Made by a program: the position numbers and the translations under genes | Shown here: one piece after another, positions 37,248-45,812 of the stretch | How the letters are laid out: each line of letters begins with the position of its first letter | Numbering within the stretch: position 1 is the stretch's first letter | The notes under the pieces: model-generated | Told to the model about the DNA's origin: nothing | The model's database searches: none | Seen by the model: the letters and a program-made list of their open reading frames with translations, nothing else | From: Terrimonas ferruginea DSM 30193 | GTDB lineage: Bacteria > Bacteroidota > Bacteroidia > Chitinophagales > Chitinophagaceae | Direction: 5' to 3' | Assembly: GCF_000425585.1 (NCBI RefSeq) | Contig: NZ_AUDS01000010.1 | Location: 124,001-188,000, forward strand | Length of the DNA stretch: 64,000 nt

Positions 37248-38584
37248 GTCAGCGTAACCCTACCATATCGAAGGGCATGGACTGGAGCCTGTTCGGCATC
37301 TATATCCTGCTGGTGGCCGTAGGGCTGGCCGCTATCTTCAGCGTTACCTATAAAGAAGGAACGCCGGTAGTACAAAGCTTTTTATCCTTCGGAACGGATT
37401 ACAGCAAACAATTTTATTTCTTTCTCGTATCGCTGGTGTTGGGATTGTTTATCCTGCTGACGGACAGTAAATTTTTTACGGCAACGGCCAACCTCTTTTA
37501 TGCCGGTGGTATCCTGGCTTTGTTGCTGGTGTTTCCGTTGCACTCCAATATCAAAGGAACGGAGTCGATCATCAAGCTGGGTGCCTTCAACTTTCAACCG
37601 GCGGAATTTTGTAAAATATGCGTGGCACTGGCGCTCGCGAAATACTTATCAAGACCGGAGACGGACTTCCGGCAGACGAGGTCGCAATTGATTGCGGCGG
37701 CCATTACGCTGGTACCGGCAGTACTGGCGATCCTGCAAAAAGAAACAGGTCTGGCGCTGGTCTTCTTTGCTTTCTTTCTTGTGATGTTTAGAGAAGGATT
37801 GCCCTCCATCATCCTGGTGATCGGGTTTACGGGTGCAGCGCTGGTGATCGCAACACTGTTGCTGGAAAGATCCTTGCTGGCGATGATCCTGATCGGGATC
37901 ACGTTGTTTATCGCCCTACTGTTGCGCAGACAAATCCGGCGAGATAAAATATTGTTATTGAGATTACTGCTTATCGGCGGTCTCTGTATCGGCATCCAGT
38001 ATTTTGCTGTACCGTTCTTTTTTAAAAATGTGTTGGGCGCGCACCAGGTGGAGCGTATTTACAGTACACTTGGTAAAGACATCCCCGAAGAATACCAGAA
38101 GCGGGAAGTGGTGATCGATAAAAAGAGTGGCAAACAGGAGAACCTTGCCGATTACAACGTAAAACAATCCAAAATCGCCATTGGCAGCGGCGGGGTATTT
38201 GGAAAAGGATTGCTGAAAGGAACGCAGACGCGTTACGGGTTTGTTCCCGAGCAGCGTACGGACTTCATCTTTGATACCATCGGGGAAGGCTTCGGCTTTA
38301 CGGGATGTGTGGTATTGTTAGCCTTATATCTCTTATTATTATTCCGGATAGTAACCATCGCCGAGCGTCAACGAAGTGTGTTCAGTCGTTGTTATGCTTA
38401 TGGCGTAGCCTCGGTTTTATTTTTTCACGTGGCCATCAACGTATCGATGACCATTGGCCTGGCGCCGGTAATCGGTATTCCTTTGCCGCTGATCAGTTAT
38501 GGCGGTGCGTCACTGCTTACCTTCAGCCTGATGCTGTTTATCCTGATGCGGCTCGATGCCGATCGTCAGATGGTGTTGCGCTAG
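37244..38584 (+). CDS. rodA: rod shape-determining protein RodA (SEDS glycosyltransferase)
   Basis: SEDS-family peptidoglycan polymerase working with PBP2 in wall elongation; integral membrane protein of 446 residues with about ten helices. Family features: GIYILLVAVGLAAIFSV near the start, SIIKLGAFNFQPAEFCKICVALALAKYLS, and GVFGKGLLKGTQTRYGFVPEQRTDFIFDTIGEGFGFTG, then IGLAPVIGIPLPLISYGGASLLTF. The long loop between helices contains an insert DIPEEYQKREVVIDKKSGKQENLADYN common in Bacteroidota RodA. Last core gene of the mre cluster. Confidence 0.95.
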   Translation: MSQRNPTISKGMDWSLFGIYILLVAVGLAAIFSVTYKEGTPVVQSFLSFGTDYSKQFYFFLVSLVLGLFILLTDSKFFTATANLFYAGGILALLLVFPLHSNIKGTESIIKLGAFNFQPAEFCKICVALALAKYLSRPETDFRQTRSQLIAAAITLVPAVLAILQKETGLALVFFAFFLVMFREGLPSIILVIGFTGAALVIATLLLERSLLAMILIGITLFIALLLRRQIRRDKILLLRLLLIGGLCIGIQYFAVPFFFKNVLGAHQVERIYSTLGKDIPEEYQKREVVIDKKSGKQENLADYNVKQSKIAIGSGGVFGKGLLKGTQTRYGFVPEQRTDFIFDTIGEGFGFTGCVVLLALYLLLLFRIVTIAERQRSVFSRCYAYGVASVLFFHVAINVSMTIGLAPVIGIPLPLISYGGASLLTFSLMLFILMRLDADRQMVLR

Positions 38585-38602
38585 GCTTTTAATTTAACAG
38601 AC

Positions 38603-39343
38603 ATGAAAATTATTCCTTTATCGGAAGGTTCCTTCACGATTGACGGCAGCAAGAAGTTCGTTCCCTTTGAAGAGAACACCGACGACCTGCAAAGCCGCCC
38701 GGTTGGCAGTCTGCTGGTAGAAGTACAGCCTTTTGTTGTTGTTACTTCCAAAGATGTGTTGTTGCTCGACACGGGTCTTGGATTCAAAGACCGCGCGACC
38801 GGTGAAATGCAATTGCACAAAAACCTGAAAGCAGCCGGCGTGGATCCTGCCAGTATCACCAAGGTGTTGATGAGCCATTTACATAAAGATCATGCGGGCG
38901 GCGTGGCTGATGCAACAGATCCCCGCAAGCTGAGTTTTCCGCAGGCAACTTATTATGTACGGGAAGATGAATTGAAATTCGCCTTTGAAAAAGGAACACC
39001 GTCTTATCTGCCGGACGAGCTGGAGTTATTGCGTCAATCATCGCAGGTGGTATTGCTCGACCAGGAGGAAGGAACGATCGATGGATATATACACTATCAA
39101 TTAACGGGCGCGCATTCGCCTTATCACCAGGTGTTGCGTATGGAAGATGGGGCTGAAGTAATTTTCTTCGGTGCAGATGATGCACCCCAGTTGCAGCAAA
39201 TGAAACACCGCTTTGTAGCGAAGTATGATTATGATGGAAAGAAAGCGATGGAGTTGAGACGCAAATGGTGGGAAGAAGGAGCAGCAGCGGGCTGGACGTT
39301 TTTATTTTATCACGATGTACGTACGCCGGTGTACGCCGGATAA
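38603..39343 (+). CDS. metallo-beta-lactamase-fold hydrolase
   Basis: Cytoplasmic protein of 246 residues with the MBL fold. Zinc ligands are seen in HLHKDHAGG (His 92, His 94, Asp 96, His 97), preceded by LLLDTGLGF, and later His in GAHSPYHQ and Asp in FFGADDAP. The substrate is unknown; the family contains lactonases, phosphodiesterases and others. It follows rodA by only 18 bp and may be read through from the mre cluster, but a role in wall growth is not implied. Confidence 0.88.
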   Translation: MKIIPLSEGSFTIDGSKKFVPFEENTDDLQSRPVGSLLVEVQPFVVVTSKDVLLLDTGLGFKDRATGEMQLHKNLKAAGVDPASITKVLMSHLHKDHAGGVADATDPRKLSFPQATYYVREDELKFAFEKGTPSYLPDELELLRQSSQVVLLDQEEGTIDGYIHYQLTGAHSPYHQVLRMEDGAEVIFFGADDAPQLQQMKHRFVAKYDYDGKKAMELRRKWWEEGAAAGWTFLFYHDVRTPVYAG

Positions 39344-39423
39344 TTTGAAAATTTGATGATTTGAAGATTAGATAATTGCTGTCTCAGAGATCGCCACTTT
39401 TCAAATCTTCAAATTGCCTAATC

Positions 39424-39455
39424 AAAAAAAAGGCCCGCCCTGAAAAGGGCCGGCC
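39424..39455 (-). terminator. intrinsic terminator of the sigma-factor unit
   Basis: 9-bp stem GGCCCGCCC/GGGCCGGCC with one C-C mismatch over TGAAAA; eight T on the minus strand follow. It lies about 70 bp after the last gene. Octamer-like repeats (AAATTTGA/TGATTTGA) fill 39345-39380. Confidence 0.7.
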
Positions 39456-39523
39456 GTTGCTAACCTATGAAAAACACCAAGGTCAAAGATAACTGAAAAA
39501 TTATTTTATCCCAGCTTCATTTT

Positions 39524-39952
39524 TCATCTTTTCAACGGCCTGAGCGATCCGCTTCTTCCTCCGCCACGTTCGCGTCGTTCCCGGAGGTAGTTACGGATCT
39601 GCTGACGAAAACTTTGCTCTTCAACAAATACCCTGTTGGCGCGCTTCTCGCCTATAATGGGTTTAAATTCATCACGATAACGGAGTCTTACTTCTGCTTT
39701 TTTTTGCTGACGCACCAACGGATCCGTGTTTTTCACGTGTGCATCGCGCAATTCCGTAAGGTATTTTTCTAGTAACGGCTCGAATTTTTTCGCTTCATCA
39801 TCCGTCAACTGCAAACGTTGCCGGATAAACATTTTCATGCCGCGCCGCAGTTTGATATCATCTGCAGGACGATCATCGTCTCCGTCCTGTTGCGCAAAGG
39901 ACGGCAGCACCAGACCGGTCAGTAAAACAGCTATCAGTAGTAATCGCTTCAT
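39524..39952 (-). CDS. exported helical protein, Spy/CpxP-like in layout
   Basis: Protein of 142 residues with a cleavable signal peptide (ends PSFAQ) and an Asp-rich start, then a helical, charged mature part: RRGMKMFIRQRLQLTDDEAKKFEPLLEKYLTELRD and RLRYRDEFKPIIGEKRANRVFVEEQSFRQQIRNYLRERR. The LTDDEAKKFEPLLEKY block resembles the pattern of Spy/CpxP-type proteins and of the small partners often found beside ECF sigma factors in Bacteroidota. It is the third gene of a unit with the sigma factor and the membrane protein upstream. Role unknown. Confidence 0.75.
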   Translation of the reverse strand: MKRLLLIAVLLTGLVLPSFAQQDGDDDRPADDIKLRRGMKMFIRQRLQLTDDEAKKFEPLLEKYLTELRDAHVKNTDPLVRQQKKAEVRLRYRDEFKPIIGEKRANRVFVEEQSFRQQIRNYLRERRERGGGRSGSLRPLKR

Positions 39953-39957
39953 GTTTA

Positions 39958-40674
39958 TCAGTTCAGCAGACTTTCGTCTTCACTTCCATCGCTTGTTACG
40001 TCCAGGAATGCATCGAGTTCACTATCCGGGATTTCCCTGAATAAAGAATTTAATTCATCACTTTTGGCGGTCACATTGGTGATGTCTTTATTGCTGATGC
40101 CGGGTGATGTTACCTGCACAAAATTTTCCAATGCTTCCACGGAAGTACCCTCAAACGTCCGGCGCACTTCTTTAGAAGCCAGCACGGATGAATTATTACC
40201 GGGTTGTTGCTGTTGCCAGATCATCAGTCCCGACAAAGCTATTACACCGGTAACGATTGCAGCGGCAGCATAGCGGAACCATTTCCTTGCATTCAAAGGT
40301 ATTACCCTTGCCGTTACCCGGCTTTGGATACGCGCGGGCAGTTGCGCGAAATAATCTTCCGGTACGCTGTAAGGTATTTGTGTGCCGGCGCCCGTAAGAA
40401 AGCCTGTATCGGGTTCCTGTTCCTCTGTTGGAGTAAAATATCCTTCCGGTACTTTGAAGGGGGATACGCGTGGGAGGCTGCCGAGCAGGGGTGATAACGC
40501 GGCTATTTCTTCGTTAGCCGTCGTTGTTTCTTCTGTGCGTATGCGGGAAAGTATCACATCGGGAAGATCGTTGAAATAACCTTCAGGCACCCGGTAAGGA
40601 GCAGCCGTAAGGGCAGGTTGAAGACTGCTTCCACAATCCGCCAGTTCCTGTAATATGGTATCCCGCTGTGTCAT
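39958..40674 (-). CDS. single-span membrane protein, putative anti-sigma factor
   Basis: Protein of 238 residues with one membrane helix at about residues 134-155 (WFRYAAAAIVTGVIALSGLMIWQ). The cytoplasmic part holds three copies of a VPE(G/D)YF motif: PYRVPEGYFNDLPDVILSRI, PFKVPEGYFT and PYSVPEDYFAQLPARIQSRV. The periplasmic part is acidic. It lies 37 bp after an ECF sigma factor gene and would be a natural anti-sigma factor, but lacks the usual zinc-binding HxxxCxxC motif. Anti-sigma function is inference from position and topology. Confidence 0.75.
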   Translation of the reverse strand: MTQRDTILQELADCGSSLQPALTAAPYRVPEGYFNDLPDVILSRIRTEETTTANEEIAALSPLLGSLPRVSPFKVPEGYFTPTEEQEPDTGFLTGAGTQIPYSVPEDYFAQLPARIQSRVTARVIPLNARKWFRYAAAAIVTGVIALSGLMIWQQQQPGNNSSVLASKEVRRTFEGTSVEALENFVQVTSPGISNKDITNVTAKSDELNSLFREIPDSELDAFLDVTSDGSEDESLLN

Positions 40675-40711
40675 TTTCTTCTTTATTAGGACGGCATTGC
40701 CGTGCTAAAGT

Positions 40712-41266
40712 TTAATGATTTTTAATGTAGTCTTCTATTTTTTTCACTGCGTGATGGTAGCTTGCTTTCAATGCTCCTTCACTGGTTTCCAGTATTTTAC
40801 TCATTTGTTCGTAGGGCATTTCATCGTAATACCGCAGGTTAAACACGATCCGCTGCTTTTCAGGTAGCTGCTGCATAGCGAGTTGCAGTTTCCATTCCAA
40901 TTTATTGGCATCGAAGTGTTCGTCGGCACGGATACGGTTTTCCAGCCCGTTTTCGAGGCTGTCGATACTCACCGATGAGCGCTTCTTCTGCTGTTCGAGA
41001 TAGGTAAGACTTTCGTTGGTAGCGATACGGTAGAGCCAGGTATATAACTGGCTGTCTTCCCGGAAGTTTTCGAGGCCTTTCCACATGCGGATAAAAACAT
41101 TCTGCAGCACATCGTCTGCATCGTCGTGTCCCACTACCATGCGGCGGATATGCCAGTAAAGTTTTTCCTGGTATTTTTTGACAATAGCAGCAAAAGCCCG
41201 CTCCTTTGTAGCCGGTTCCCGGAATTGGGTTAATAAAACGCTATCGGTCTGCGGGGTTAGCTCCAT
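40712..41266 (-). CDS. ECF-family RNA polymerase sigma factor
   Basis: Extracytoplasmic-function sigma factor of 184 residues. Region 2 is seen in YQEKLYWHIRRMVVGHDDADDVLQNVFIRMWKGLENFREDSQLYTWLYRIATNESLTYLE, region 4 in LPEKQRIVFNLRYYDEMPYEQMSKILETSEGALKASYHHAVKKIEDYI. It is first in a unit with a membrane protein and a small exported protein, the usual arrangement for a sigma factor controlled by an anti-sigma factor. A -7-like AAACTTTG on the minus strand (41307-41300) lies about 35 bp upstream of the start. Regulon unknown. Confidence 0.93.
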   Translation of the reverse strand: MELTPQTDSVLLTQFREPATKERAFAAIVKKYQEKLYWHIRRMVVGHDDADDVLQNVFIRMWKGLENFREDSQLYTWLYRIATNESLTYLEQQKKRSSVSIDSLENGLENRIRADEHFDANKLEWKLQLAMQQLPEKQRIVFNLRYYDEMPYEQMSKILETSEGALKASYHHAVKKIEDYIKNH

Positions 41267-41333
41267 GTAGTACTGCTGGTTAGAAGGGCGAAAGCTTACA
41301 AAGTTTAAAATTCAAAAGGCAAAATTCAAAAAA

Positions 41334-41361
41334 GTGAATGGTGAATGGTGAATCGTGAATG
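41334..41361. repeat. heptamer array, four units
   Basis: GTGAATG, GTGAATG, GTGAATC, GTGAATG in phase. Nearby, CACTTCGACAGGCTCAGTGC (41418-41437) is a weak dyad of a kind that is repeated in many Bacteroidota genomes. Confidence 0.85.
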
Positions 41362-41467
41362 GTATAACTGGCCTGAAGCAGTTATCGTTGGTTTCCCGGC
41401 TAACAAGGGCTGTTTACACTTCGACAGGCTCAGTGCAACGCTTATAACTTAAAACTTATTACTTAAA

Positions 41468-41498
41468 ACTAAAAAGCGACCATCGGTCGCTTTTTAGT
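41468..41498 (-). terminator. intrinsic terminator after the transketolase half
   Basis: Perfect 14-bp stem ACTAAAAAGCGACC/GGTCGCTTTTTAGT with an ATC loop; T-run on both strands, adjacent to the minus-strand stop. Confidence 0.9.
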
Positions 41499-41499
41499 T

Positions 41500-42459
41500 T
41501 TATTTCTTCCGGCTGAGAACTTTTTCCGCCGCGGCTACGATGTCGGGAACATCGAGGCCATATTTCTTTAACAGATCTTTCGGAACGCCGCTTTCTCCGA
41601 AGGTATCTTTAGTGCCTACATATTCGATGGGAACAGGAATGTGACGAGCCGCTACCTGTGCAATGGCATCACCCAGGCCACCGATAATATTGTGTTCTTC
41701 GGCAGTTACTGCGCAACGTGTTTTGCTGAGTGATTTGATCACTGCTTCTTCGTCGAGCGGTTTGATGGTGTGCATATTGATTACTTCAACGCTGATGCCT
41801 TTTTCTTCGAGTTGCAAACCTGCCTGGATTGCATTCCATACCAGGTGGCCGCAGGCGAAGATGGTAACGTCTGTTCCTTCGGAAAGCTGTTGTGCTTTAC
41901 CGATTACAAAATCTTCTTCTTTCGTGAAGATGGGCCATACCGGGCGACCGAAGCGCAGGTATACCGGACCTTCATATTCAGCTATGGCTTGTGTGGCTGC
42001 TTTTGTCTGTGCGTAGTCGCAGGGAACGATCACGGTCATGCCGGGCAGCATTTTCATCAGACCGATATCTTCCAGTATCTGGTGTGTGGCGCCGTCTTCG
42101 CCGAGTGTGAGGCCGGCGTGGGATGCGCAGATTTTTACATTTTTTCCGCTATAAGCAACAGACTGACGGATCTGATCGTACACGCGACCCGTAGAGAAGT
42201 TGGCAAAGGTAGTGGTGTAAGGAATTTTACCGCCGATGGTGAGTCCCGCACCGATGCCGATCATGTTGGCTTCGGCTATACCGCATTGTATAAAACGCTC
42301 AGGAAATTCTTTGATGAACTGGTTCAGCTTCAGTGAGCCTGCCAGGTCGGCGGTAAGCGCCACCACATTGGGGTTCTTACGGGCTGCTTCAACAATGCCA
42401 TCACCAAAACCACTACGGGTATCTTTGTTACCGGTAGACTGGATATCTTTTAATGCCAT
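41500..42459 (-). CDS. transketolase, C-terminal half (split enzyme)
   Basis: Protein of 319 residues corresponding to the pyrimidine-binding and C-terminal domains of transketolase. Features: NVVALTADLAGSLKLNQFIKEFPERFIQCGIAEANMIGIGAGL, the pyrimidine-domain TTFANFSTGRVYDQIRQSVAYSGKNVKICASHAGLTLGEDGATHQILEDIGLM, and FGESGVPKDLLKKYGL at the end. In organisms with split transketolase the N-terminal half is usually encoded next to it; here the next gene upstream is galE, so the partner must be elsewhere. Role: transfer of two-carbon units in the non-oxidative pentose phosphate pathway. Confidence 0.93.
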   Translation of the reverse strand: MALKDIQSTGNKDTRSGFGDGIVEAARKNPNVVALTADLAGSLKLNQFIKEFPERFIQCGIAEANMIGIGAGLTIGGKIPYTTTFANFSTGRVYDQIRQSVAYSGKNVKICASHAGLTLGEDGATHQILEDIGLMKMLPGMTVIVPCDYAQTKAATQAIAEYEGPVYLRFGRPVWPIFTKEEDFVIGKAQQLSEGTDVTIFACGHLVWNAIQAGLQLEEKGISVEVINMHTIKPLDEEAVIKSLSKTRCAVTAEEHNIIGGLGDAIAQVAARHIPVPIEYVGTKDTFGESGVPKDLLKKYGLDVPDIVAAAEKVLSRKK

Positions 42460-42508
42460 AGCTAAAAATTAGATGGCAAATGTAAGTGAATTAGTGCTAA
42501 TTACCGGG

Positions 42509-43564
42509 TTAGTTGAGCTCTTTCGGCTGGCTGCCGAAGATGGCATCGTCGGCCAGCAGGCGCTGCTCCCATTCCCATGCAGTGCTCAGCATATCTTCCA
42601 GCGTGTATTCCGGATTCCAGCCCAGTTCATTCCGCGCAAGGTCGTTGTTGGCATAAATGGCCACCACATCGCCGGAACGGCGCGGGCCAATCATATAATT
42701 GAGTTTTACGCCGCTTACTTTTTCAAATGTGTGGATGGCCTCCAGCACACTCACACCATTGCCCGTACCCAGGTTGAATACATCGCACAGACGTTTGTTC
42801 TTTCCCTGTTCCAGGTATTGCAACGCCAGTGTGTGTGCATGCCCGATATCCGAAACATGGATGTAGTCACGGATGCACGAGCCATCGCGTGTCGGGTAGT
42901 CTGATCCGTGTACGGTCATGGACGGCAGTTTGCCGATCGCTGTTTGCGTAATGGCCGGCACCAGGTTTTGCGGGCGACCGATCGGCAATTCCCCGATTTT
43001 AGCCGAAGGGTGTGCGCCTACCGGATTGAAGTAACGCAGCAGGATGCAACGCGTGCCGCTGCTTTTGGCAAATTCATTGATGATCTGTTCGCCCATCTGC
43101 TTGGTATAGCCATACGGCGATTCGGCGGGCTTGGGGATCGTTAGCTCCGTTACCGGAATATCATCGGGTGTGCCATACACGGTACAGGAAGAGGAGAATA
43201 CAAAATGCGGAACATGAAATTCCTGTACACATTTCAGCAGGTTGATCAGCGACGTAATGTTGTTTTCAAAATACATCAAAGGCTTTTCTACCGATTCACC
43301 CACCGCTTTGTAGGCGGCAAAATGAATAATGCCTGCGATGTCGGGATTCTCCTGGAAAATAGCAAACGTATCGTCGAAGTTGCAAAGGTCTACTTTGTAG
43401 TTTTTGACGGTCTTACCGGTGATCTGTTCCACACCATTAAGAATACCGGGATTGGAGCGGGAGTTGTTGTCTGCCGAGATTACCGTATAGCCGTTCTGGA
43501 TCAGGTCCACCAATGTATGTGAACCGATATAACCACAGCCTCCTGTTACAAGAATTTTTGCCAT
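42509..43564 (-). CDS. galE: UDP-glucose 4-epimerase
   Basis: Interconverts UDP-glucose and UDP-galactose (and perhaps the N-acetyl forms); cytoplasmic short-chain dehydrogenase-fold enzyme of 351 residues. NAD-binding motif GGCGYIGSHT at the N-terminus, active-site Ser region VFSSSCTVYGTP and YxxxK at SPYGYTKQ, then RYFNPVGAHPSAKIGE and DGSCIRDYIHVSDIGHAH. It is 49 bp upstream of the transketolase half and probably cotranscribed. Confidence 0.95.
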   Translation of the reverse strand: MAKILVTGGCGYIGSHTLVDLIQNGYTVISADNNSRSNPGILNGVEQITGKTVKNYKVDLCNFDDTFAIFQENPDIAGIIHFAAYKAVGESVEKPLMYFENNITSLINLLKCVQEFHVPHFVFSSSCTVYGTPDDIPVTELTIPKPAESPYGYTKQMGEQIINEFAKSSGTRCILLRYFNPVGAHPSAKIGELPIGRPQNLVPAITQTAIGKLPSMTVHGSDYPTRDGSCIRDYIHVSDIGHAHTLALQYLEQGKNKRLCDVFNLGTGNGVSVLEAIHTFEKVSGVKLNYMIGPRRSGDVVAIYANNDLARNELGWNPEYTLEDMLSTAWEWEQRLLADDAIFGSQPKELN

Positions 43565-43627
43565 AAATAAAGTTACCGCAAAAGTAACGGAGAAAACGGA
43601 TAACCGGAATCCTTCAGCTTTATTCGT

Positions 43628-44824
43628 TTAAAACAGATGTACTACGTAATACACGCAGGCGGCAATAAGCGCGCTGATAGGAATAGTAAGTACCCATGCC
43701 CAGAGGAGGTTGATGGTAACGCCCCAGCGTACGGCCGAGAGGCGTTTGGTCGCGCCCACACCCATGATGGCTCCTGTAATGGTATGCGTGGTACTTACCG
43801 GTATTTTCAGCGATTCCGTGATGAAGAGGGTCAGGGCACCGGCTGTTTCAGCGGCCACCCCTTCAAACGGTGTTACTTTGGTAATGCGCGTACCCATGGT
43901 CTTTACAATCTTCCAGCCGCCGCTCATGGTGCCCACGGCAATGGCCGCATAACAGGCGAGCGGTACCCATACGGGCATTTCGCTGAAACTGCTGATTTGT
44001 CCGCCGGCGATCAGGGCTGCGGTAATGATGCCCATTACTTTCTGCGCATCGTTACCACCGTGGCCCACACTGAAAATGGCGGAAGAAACGAGCTGCAGTC
44101 TTTTAAACCAGATATTGGCTTTGTGTGCATTCAGGTTGCTGAGGAAAAGCGAGAAAGAAGCCATGATCAGCAGGATAGAGGCCAGCAGTATCCATTTAAA
44201 ATTCTGCGAATGGAATATAACTTTCAGTACATAAGAATCGTAATGACTTTTCAATTGGGCAGGGTCACGTTCCAGCACCAACGCCAGGAAGATGAATACC
44301 GCGATGATGACGCCCATCGAAAACAGCTTTGGTCCCCACCCTTTGCGGAAAGAATACATGAACCAGAGTGAAATGATAAAGGCCATGAGCATACCGATCA
44401 ACGGTGCGAGGAAGATGAACAGGGCGATCTGGATAACGGGCCCTGAGTTGATCGATTGAAAACTGCCGGTATGTACCAGCGCCGCACCGATGAGGCCACC
44501 GATGAGCGTATGCGAGGAAGAAGAGGGAATACCTCTCCACCAGGTAAATAAATTCCAGATAATGGCCGCTACCAGTCCCGAAAAGATCACTTCAAGGGTG
44601 ACAAAATCTTTTTTCACGGTTTTGGCAATGGTATCTGCCACACCATGGTCTTTGAAGATAAAGAAGGCAACGAAGTTGAAGAGCGCAGCCCAGAGTACGG
44701 CCTGAAAGGGGGTGAGTACTTTGGTGGATACTACCGTGGCAATGGAGTTGGCTGCATCATGAAAACCATTGATGTAGTCGAATACAAGGGCCAGTACAAT
44801 AATCGCAATCAGGAAAGAAGCCAT
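43628..44824 (-). CDS. pit: inorganic phosphate transporter, PiT family
   Basis: Low-affinity, proton- or metal-phosphate-coupled transporter of 398 residues with about ten membrane helices. The duplicated PiT signature is visible as FDYINGFHDAANSIATVVSTKVL near the N-terminus and SVGHGGNDAQKVMGIITAALI in the second half, plus TGAIMGVGATKRLSAVRWGVTINLLWAWVLTIP. It follows a DUF47 gene by 49 bp, the usual Pit accessory pair. I see no Pho-box-like repeats in front of this operon, which fits constitutive low-affinity uptake. Confidence 0.95.
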   Translation of the reverse strand: MASFLIAIIVLALVFDYINGFHDAANSIATVVSTKVLTPFQAVLWAALFNFVAFFIFKDHGVADTIAKTVKKDFVTLEVIFSGLVAAIIWNLFTWWRGIPSSSSHTLIGGLIGAALVHTGSFQSINSGPVIQIALFIFLAPLIGMLMAFIISLWFMYSFRKGWGPKLFSMGVIIAVFIFLALVLERDPAQLKSHYDSYVLKVIFHSQNFKWILLASILLIMASFSLFLSNLNAHKANIWFKRLQLVSSAIFSVGHGGNDAQKVMGIITAALIAGGQISSFSEMPVWVPLACYAAIAVGTMSGGWKIVKTMGTRITKVTPFEGVAAETAGALTLFITESLKIPVSTTHTITGAIMGVGATKRLSAVRWGVTINLLWAWVLTIPISALIAACVYYVVHLF

Positions 44825-44873
44825 AAATTAGTTTATACGTGAGCAAACGGCTGGTTCTGTAGGGAAAACCGGA

Positions 44874-45521
44874 TCAGGCGTATTTGATAATAATACTTTC
44901 AATGACATTGCTGGCGTCTTCGCACTTGTCTGTCACGATTTCCATTACCTGGTATATTTCACGTTTTTTGATCACTTCTTTGGCGTCGGGTTCGGTAGCG
45001 AAGAGGCGCTCGATGCTCATGTCGAAAATATCGTCGGCCTGGTTTTCGATGCTGTTGATCTTTACCAGGGCTTCCGTGATGTTGCGCATATTTTTCATGT
45101 TGCGCAGCTCGCGAACCGCGATGCGGATCTGCTGTGCGCCCTGCTCGATCAGTTCGGCCATTTTCTGCATGCCCATGTCGTTGGGGTTCACGCGGTAGAA
45201 GTTGATCTTTTTCGCAGAAGCATATATATAGTCGGCGATATCGTCGAGGGAGGTGGCGAGGTAGTGAATGTCTTCGCGGTCGAAGGGCGTGATGAAGTTG
45301 CGGCCAAGCTCGGTAAATACACTGTGTGTGAGTTCGTCGTTGGCATGCTCGAGGTCTTCGATCACTTTGATGAGGGCGGCTCTTTTGTCAAAATCAGTTT
45401 CCGCTACGACTTCTTTCATCACTACGCCCATTTTGGCCACGTTGTCAGCCACTTGTTCAAACAGTTCGAAGAAGATGCGGTTCTTCGGCATAAAGATCTT
45501 GAGGAAAGAATTGAGGCCCAT
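44874..45521 (-). CDS. DUF47-family PhoU-like protein
   Basis: Helical cytoplasmic protein of 215 residues of the DUF47/PhoU-domain family, which accompanies PiT transporters and is thought to modulate them. Features: NSFLKIFMPKNRIFFELFEQVADNVAKMG, ALIKVIEDLEHANDELTHSVFTELGRNFITPFDREDIHYLATSLDDIADYIYASAKKI, and EIYQVMEIVTDKCEDASNVIESIIIKYA. It is the first gene of the unit with PiT. A -7-like TATTTTCG on the minus strand (45553-45546) lies about 25 bp before the ATG. Confidence 0.93.
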   Translation of the reverse strand: MGLNSFLKIFMPKNRIFFELFEQVADNVAKMGVVMKEVVAETDFDKRAALIKVIEDLEHANDELTHSVFTELGRNFITPFDREDIHYLATSLDDIADYIYASAKKINFYRVNPNDMGMQKMAELIEQGAQQIRIAVRELRNMKNMRNITEALVKINSIENQADDIFDMSIERLFATEPDAKEVIKKREIYQVMEIVTDKCEDASNVIESIIIKYA

Positions 45522-45719
45522 TTTATTAGTTTTTAATATCGGGTGCGAAAATACTGGCTTCCTTAGCGGGGCTGGGGATATAAAGGTAGAATTAATAATT
45601 CCTTAATACAGATTGAGGAAAACTTTTTGCCGTTTCAGGCAGATGAAGCGCTGTGAATCAAGCGCTCCCGTTTAAACCGGCCCGAAAACGACCGACCCGC
45701 GTGCCATTAGCCGCAGCAG

Positions 45720-45797
45720 GTAACATTGCCGTAACATTCAGCTCACAATTGCTTAACGTGGCCGTAACAGTGTGGTAACCTGCAACCGCAACCTTTG
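45720..45797 (+). promoter_or_regulatory. Pho-box-like promoter P1 (six 11-bp repeats)
   Basis: Six hexamers exactly 11 bp apart: GTAACA (45720), GTAACA (45731), CTCACA (45742), TTAACG (45753), GTAACA (45764), GTAACC (45775). A -7-like AACCTTTG (45790-45797) follows, with TTTG starting 19 bp after the start of the last hexamer. No -33 TTG is present, so an activator could replace it. The ATG of the receptor gene is 16 bp further on. Comparable in layout to the PhoP box of Bacillus (TT(A/C/T)A(C/T)A every 11 bp) and the PhoB box of Escherichia coli. Confidence 0.75.
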
Positions 45798-45812
45798 CCG
45801 GAAATTACTGCT

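Noticed and set aside
45522-45719. Pho-box repeats for the DUF47-PiT operon on the minus strand
   Set aside because: Single TTCACA-like and TTTATA-like words occur but none is repeated at 11 bp nor placed 19 bp from the TATTTTCG box.
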